DNA from: Pseudomonadota bacterium
GTDB taxonomy: Bacteria > Pseudomonadota > Gammaproteobacteria > UBA4575
DNA length: 25,898 nt
Direction of reading: 5' to 3'
NCBI GenBank assembly: GCA_009839635.1
Contig: VXPJ01000056.1
Span: forward strand, 1 to 25,898
This document shows, one piece after another, positions 23,247 to 25,898 of the stretch. The translations under genes and the position numbers were made by a program. The notes beneath the pieces were generated by a model. The model had not been told where the DNA came from. It saw only the letters and a program-made list of their open reading frames with translations, and searched no databases. How positions within the stretch are numbered: the first letter of the stretch is position 1; each line of letters opens with the position of its first letter.

Positions 23247-24122
23247 GTGAAAAAACCCGATCGTCATTTGCCGCTTTCCATGGTGATTGCAGTCGTGATT
23301 CATGTGTCTGCCCTGGGCCTGCTTGTGGTTGGTTACCAGGCCAGTGACAGGATCCTGCCGGTACCGGACGTAGTCATCAATACCGTCAAGGCCAAGGCGG
23401 TCGATGCCAAGGAGCTTGAGGAGATCGAACGCCGCAGGCTCGAGGCGCAGCAGCGAGCAGAGCAAGAACGCAAGCGGCGGCTTGCCGAGGAGAAGCGCCG
23501 CAAGCAAGAAGAGGAAGAGAAAAAGCTACGCGCGAAGCGCGAAGCCGAGAAAGCGAGGCAGGCTGCACTGGAAGCCGAGCAGGCCAGAAAGCGTGCAGCG
23601 CTCGAGAAAAAAAGACGTGCCGAGGAAGCCCGAAAAGCTGCACGACTGAAAAAGGAAGCCGAGGCCAGGAGGCTGGCCGAAAAGAAAAAAGCGGCCGAGG
23701 ATAAAAAGCGGGCAGAGGAAAAAAGACGCCAGCAGGAAAAGGCAGCGATCGACAAGCAGCGGCTGGCCCGACTGGAAAAGGAAGAGGCAGAGATGCGTGC
23801 GGCCGAACTTGATGCGCAACGCAAGCAGAAGGCACGTCAGATGAGACGCCTGATCGCGGAATATCAGGATGCCATCCGCAACAAGATCGAGCGCAACTGG
23901 CGCAGGCCACCGGATTATCAGTCCAATGCCTGGTGCAAGGTGTTTGTGCAGCAGGATGCAGGCGGGGCGATCAAGGATGTGGTGGTCGAGGAATGCATCG
24001 GCAGCGAGGCCTTTCGCAAGTCCGTGGAAAATGCCGTCTGGAAGGCTGCGCCCTTGCCTCAGCCTCCTACACCGGAGTTGTTTCATCAGGAGTTGCGCTT
24101 CACGTTTGATCCGAGGGCATAG
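23247..24122 (+). CDS. tolA: Tol-Pal trans-envelope protein TolA (short form)
   Basis: TolA links the TolQR motor to Pal and TolB across the periplasm. It has 291 residues from GTG at 23247, well below E. coli TolA (421). Domain I has a transmembrane helix at about 11-29 with H19 (VVIHVSALGLLVVGY). Domain II, about residues 51-203, is a very charged helix or coiled coil made of R, K, E, A and Q. Domain III starts at about 204 (AEYQDAIRNKIERNWRRPPD) and has two cysteines, C230 and C250, likely a disulfide, then PLPQPPTPELF and the closing LRFTFDP. The shorter domain II accounts for the length difference. The stop overlaps the tolB start by one base (TAGTG). Long ORFs on the opposite strand here are artefacts of the repetitive Lys/Glu/Ala codons. 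Confidence 0.94.
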   Translation: MKKPDRHLPLSMVIAVVIHVSALGLLVVGYQASDRILPVPDVVINTVKAKAVDAKELEEIERRRLEAQQRAEQERKRRLAEEKRRKQEEEEKKLRAKREAEKARQAALEAEQARKRAALEKKRRAEEARKAARLKKEAEARRLAEKKKAAEDKKRAEEKRRQQEKAAIDKQRLARLEKEEAEMRAAELDAQRKQKARQMRRLIAEYQDAIRNKIERNWRRPPDYQSNAWCKVFVQQDAGGAIKDVVVEECIGSEAFRKSVENAVWKAAPLPQPPTPELFHQELRFTFDPRA

Positions 24123-25417
24123 TGAGAGGCATTTTTAAAATTTTCGCGCTGCTCGTGCTGTGGGGAGTAGTGCAAAACGGACATGCAGTCCTGGAAATCG
24201 AGATCACGGAGGGTGTCGAGAGCGCACTGCCGATTGCCATCGCGACGTTTACCGGGGACACCTACACCGCACCCGAAGCGATGGAAGATATCGTGCGCAG
24301 CAACTTGCGCAGCAGCGGGTTCTTCGAGGTGCTTGAAAAACAGCACTTCCCACAGGATATCGACAGTACTTCGCAGTTGCACTATTCGCTCTGGCGCGAG
24401 GCTGGGGTTGAAAGTCTGCTGACCGGAGAGATCATCCAGACAGGCGATAACCTGTACCGGATAGAATTCCGCCTGTTTGACCTGGTACGGCAGAAAAGGC
24501 TGTCCGGTCACGCGATCTCCTCGGTGCGCCGTGAGGACATACGCAAGGCCGGTCACAAGATCAGCGATATCGTGTTTGAGAGCCTGACCGGGATTCGTGG
24601 TGTCTTCAGCACGCAGATTGCCTACATCAGTACCAGCGGGAGTGCCCCGAACAAAAAATACGAGTTGCAGATCGCCGATGCCGACGGCCATAACGCCAGG
24701 ACCATTTTTTCGTCCAGCAAACAGCTGATGTCACCCGCGTGGTCACCGGATGGTACACGTTTGGCCTACGTGTCGTTTGAGGGGGGAAATTCGGCAATCT
24801 ACGTGCAGGATGTGAAAGAGGGCAGGCGGTTCATGGTTTCCGCGCAGTCTGGCATCAACAGTGCACCGGCATGGTCACCGGATGGCAGGTATCTGGCACT
24901 CACTCTGTCCATAGACGGCAGTGCGGATATCTATCTCTTGGACACCCGCACCCGGAGGCTCAAACGCCTTACCCGGGATTCGAGCATCGACACTGAAGCC
25001 TGTTGGATGCCCGACAGTAAAGCGTTATTATTTACGTCCGATCGCAGCAATGAGACCCAGGTATACCGGGTATCCGTTCGGGGCGGCAAGCCAAAACGTG
25101 TTACCTTTGAAGGAGCGTACAACGCAGCGCCTGATGTCTCGCCGGACGGACGCCAGCTTGCCTTTGTCCATAACAATGGCGCTGGGTTTCGTATTGCAGT
25201 CATGGATCTGGGAAGCGGAGCCATGCGCATCCTGACCAAGGGTCATCTGGATGAAGGGCCCAGCTATGCCCCGAATGGAAAGATGATTGTCTATGCGGCC
25301 TCGGAACGGGATGGTGGGGTACTGGCTGCGGTGAGCGCGAATGGCAGGGCAAAACGTAAATTGCGCAAGGCTGGAAGTGACGTACGTGCACCGACCTGGT
25401 CACCCTTTCGCAATTGA
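24122..25417 (+). CDS. tolB: Tol-Pal periplasmic beta-propeller protein TolB
   Basis: Periplasmic protein that binds Pal and interacts with TolA, controlling whether Pal is free to hold peptidoglycan. It has 431 residues (E. coli 430). Residues 1-22 are a signal peptide ending GHA, followed by mature VLEIEITEGVESALPIAI. The N-terminal alpha/beta domain runs to about 160. The six-bladed propeller then shows repeated SPDG units: PAWSPDGTRLAYVS, PAWSPDGRYLAL, MPDSKALLFTSDRS, DVSPDGRQLAFV, YAPNGKMIVYAA, and the final PTWSPF, which closes the ring. The start is GTG at 24122, overlapping the tolA stop by one base. The mature N-terminus includes the region that competes for TolA in E. coli. pal follows after 31 nt. 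Confidence 0.96.
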   Translation: MRGIFKIFALLVLWGVVQNGHAVLEIEITEGVESALPIAIATFTGDTYTAPEAMEDIVRSNLRSSGFFEVLEKQHFPQDIDSTSQLHYSLWREAGVESLLTGEIIQTGDNLYRIEFRLFDLVRQKRLSGHAISSVRREDIRKAGHKISDIVFESLTGIRGVFSTQIAYISTSGSAPNKKYELQIADADGHNARTIFSSSKQLMSPAWSPDGTRLAYVSFEGGNSAIYVQDVKEGRRFMVSAQSGINSAPAWSPDGRYLALTLSIDGSADIYLLDTRTRRLKRLTRDSSIDTEACWMPDSKALLFTSDRSNETQVYRVSVRGGKPKRVTFEGAYNAAPDVSPDGRQLAFVHNNGAGFRIAVMDLGSGAMRILTKGHLDEGPSYAPNGKMIVYAASERDGGVLAAVSANGRAKRKLRKAGSDVRAPTWSPFRN

Positions 25418-25448
25418 CGGCAAGTTTATACAAGAGGAAAACGGAATT

Positions 25449-25898
25449 ATGGTAAAGCAACGATTGCTGAACGTTCTCATGGCGGGTGTGCTCGTGACGC
25501 TTGGAGCCTGCGCGACGGGTCCCACGCAGCAACTGCTTGAAGGTGCAGATGGCGCGGGTCAGGCAGGCAGCACGGAGGGTGCGGGTGGCGCGGATGCGAC
25601 GGGCCTTGGCAGCGACGGCAACCTGGCCATCGACATCTTGGATGAAGAAGGAAAGGCCGGAACCACCACGGCATCGGCGTACCGGGACAACACCATCTAT
25701 TTCGATTACAACAGCAGCGAAATCCGTGATGAGTTTTTGCCGCTGATCATCCGTATGGCCAAAACCCTGGAGGATAATCCGAGAATGCAGGCCCGGCTGG
25801 AAGGGCACGCCGATGAACGCGGTACCCGCGAATACAACCTTGCACTCGGGGAACGCCGTGCACAGGAAGTGCGCACTCTGGTACTGCTTCAGGGAGTG
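25449..25898 (+). CDS. pal: Peptidoglycan-associated lipoprotein Pal (3' end outside window)
   Basis: Outer-membrane lipoprotein that anchors the membrane to peptidoglycan. 150 residues are visible; only the last part of the OmpA-like domain is missing. Residues 1-20 form a lipoprotein signal with lipobox LGAC, so C21 would be lipidated; the next residues (A, T) are not an Asp retention signal, which fits outer-membrane sorting. A Gly/Ala-rich linker (about 31-60) is followed by the OmpA domain: TIYFDYNSSEIRDEF (82-96) and the peptidoglycan-binding LEGHADERGTREYNLALGERRA (118-138 region). AGAGGA at 25433-25438 is the ribosome binding site for the ATG at 25449. The frame is open to the window edge, so the gene is partial. 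cpoB would be the expected next gene. Confidence 0.95.
   Translation, partial: MVKQRLLNVLMAGVLVTLGACATGPTQQLLEGADGAGQAGSTEGAGGADATGLGSDGNLAIDILDEEGKAGTTTASAYRDNTIYFDYNSSEIRDEFLPLIIRMAKTLEDNPRMQARLEGHADERGTREYNLALGERRAQEVRTLVLLQGV

Noticed and set aside
23333..24086. Several long minus-strand ORFs (163-186 codons) opposite tolA
   Set aside because: They arise from the low-complexity Lys/Glu/Ala codons of TolA read backwards. They have no ribosome binding site or family motif and are rich in S/A/F/L as expected for such a shadow.

Overview
The window is a compact block of bacterial chromosome, almost wholly coding and moderately GC-rich. Every protein family in it is at home in Gammaproteobacteria: RNase G next to YhdP, TldD with PmbA, Hda, RuvC-RuvA-RuvB, and YbgC-TolQ-TolR-TolA-TolB-Pal. 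The order purM-purN-DUF3108 close to hda and arsC recalls Pseudomonas-like and Chromatiales-like genomes. Species or family cannot be fixed from the sequence alone. I see no phage, transposon, CRISPR, rRNA or tRNA signal.

Layout. (1) 1-10444, plus strand: the 3' end of proA (proline synthesis), nadD (NAD synthesis), rng (RNase G), yhdP (giant AsmA-like envelope lipid-transport protein), a Nit-type amidase, tldD and pmbA. (2) 10460-12884, minus strand: purM, purN and a secreted DUF3108 protein, read in that order as one operon. (3) 13072-14382, plus strand: a membrane CDP-alcohol phosphatidyltransferase and hda (replication control). (4) 14414-14767, minus strand: a single ArsC/YfgD-like gene. 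(5) 14883-25898, plus strand: acyP, an FmdB zinc-ribbon protein, aspS, nudB, a small alpha/beta hydrolase, yebC, ruvC-ruvA-ruvB, then ybgC-tolQ-tolR-tolA-tolB-pal. Pal runs off the right edge.

How the genes work together. The last block joins a Holliday-junction processing machine (RuvABC, with YebC upstream) to the Tol-Pal envelope machine (TolQ-TolR motor, TolA shaft, TolB and Pal). Many junctions overlap by 1-11 nt (rng/yhdP, tldD/pmbA, purN/DUF3108, ruvC/ruvA, ybgC/tolQ, tolA/tolB), which suggests translational coupling. Five genes appear to start with GTG (yhdP, hda, tolQ, tolA, tolB).

I do not see a new biological system here; most of the window is housekeeping. The points most worth checking are a 138-nt non-coding gap before aspS with three tandem inverted repeats whose arms can also pair in alternative ways, several small genes missing from usually conserved neighbourhoods (rsfS/rlmH/maf, yjgA, DUF502), an uncharacterised small serine hydrolase between nudB and yebC, and a CxxC active-site variant in the ArsC-like protein.
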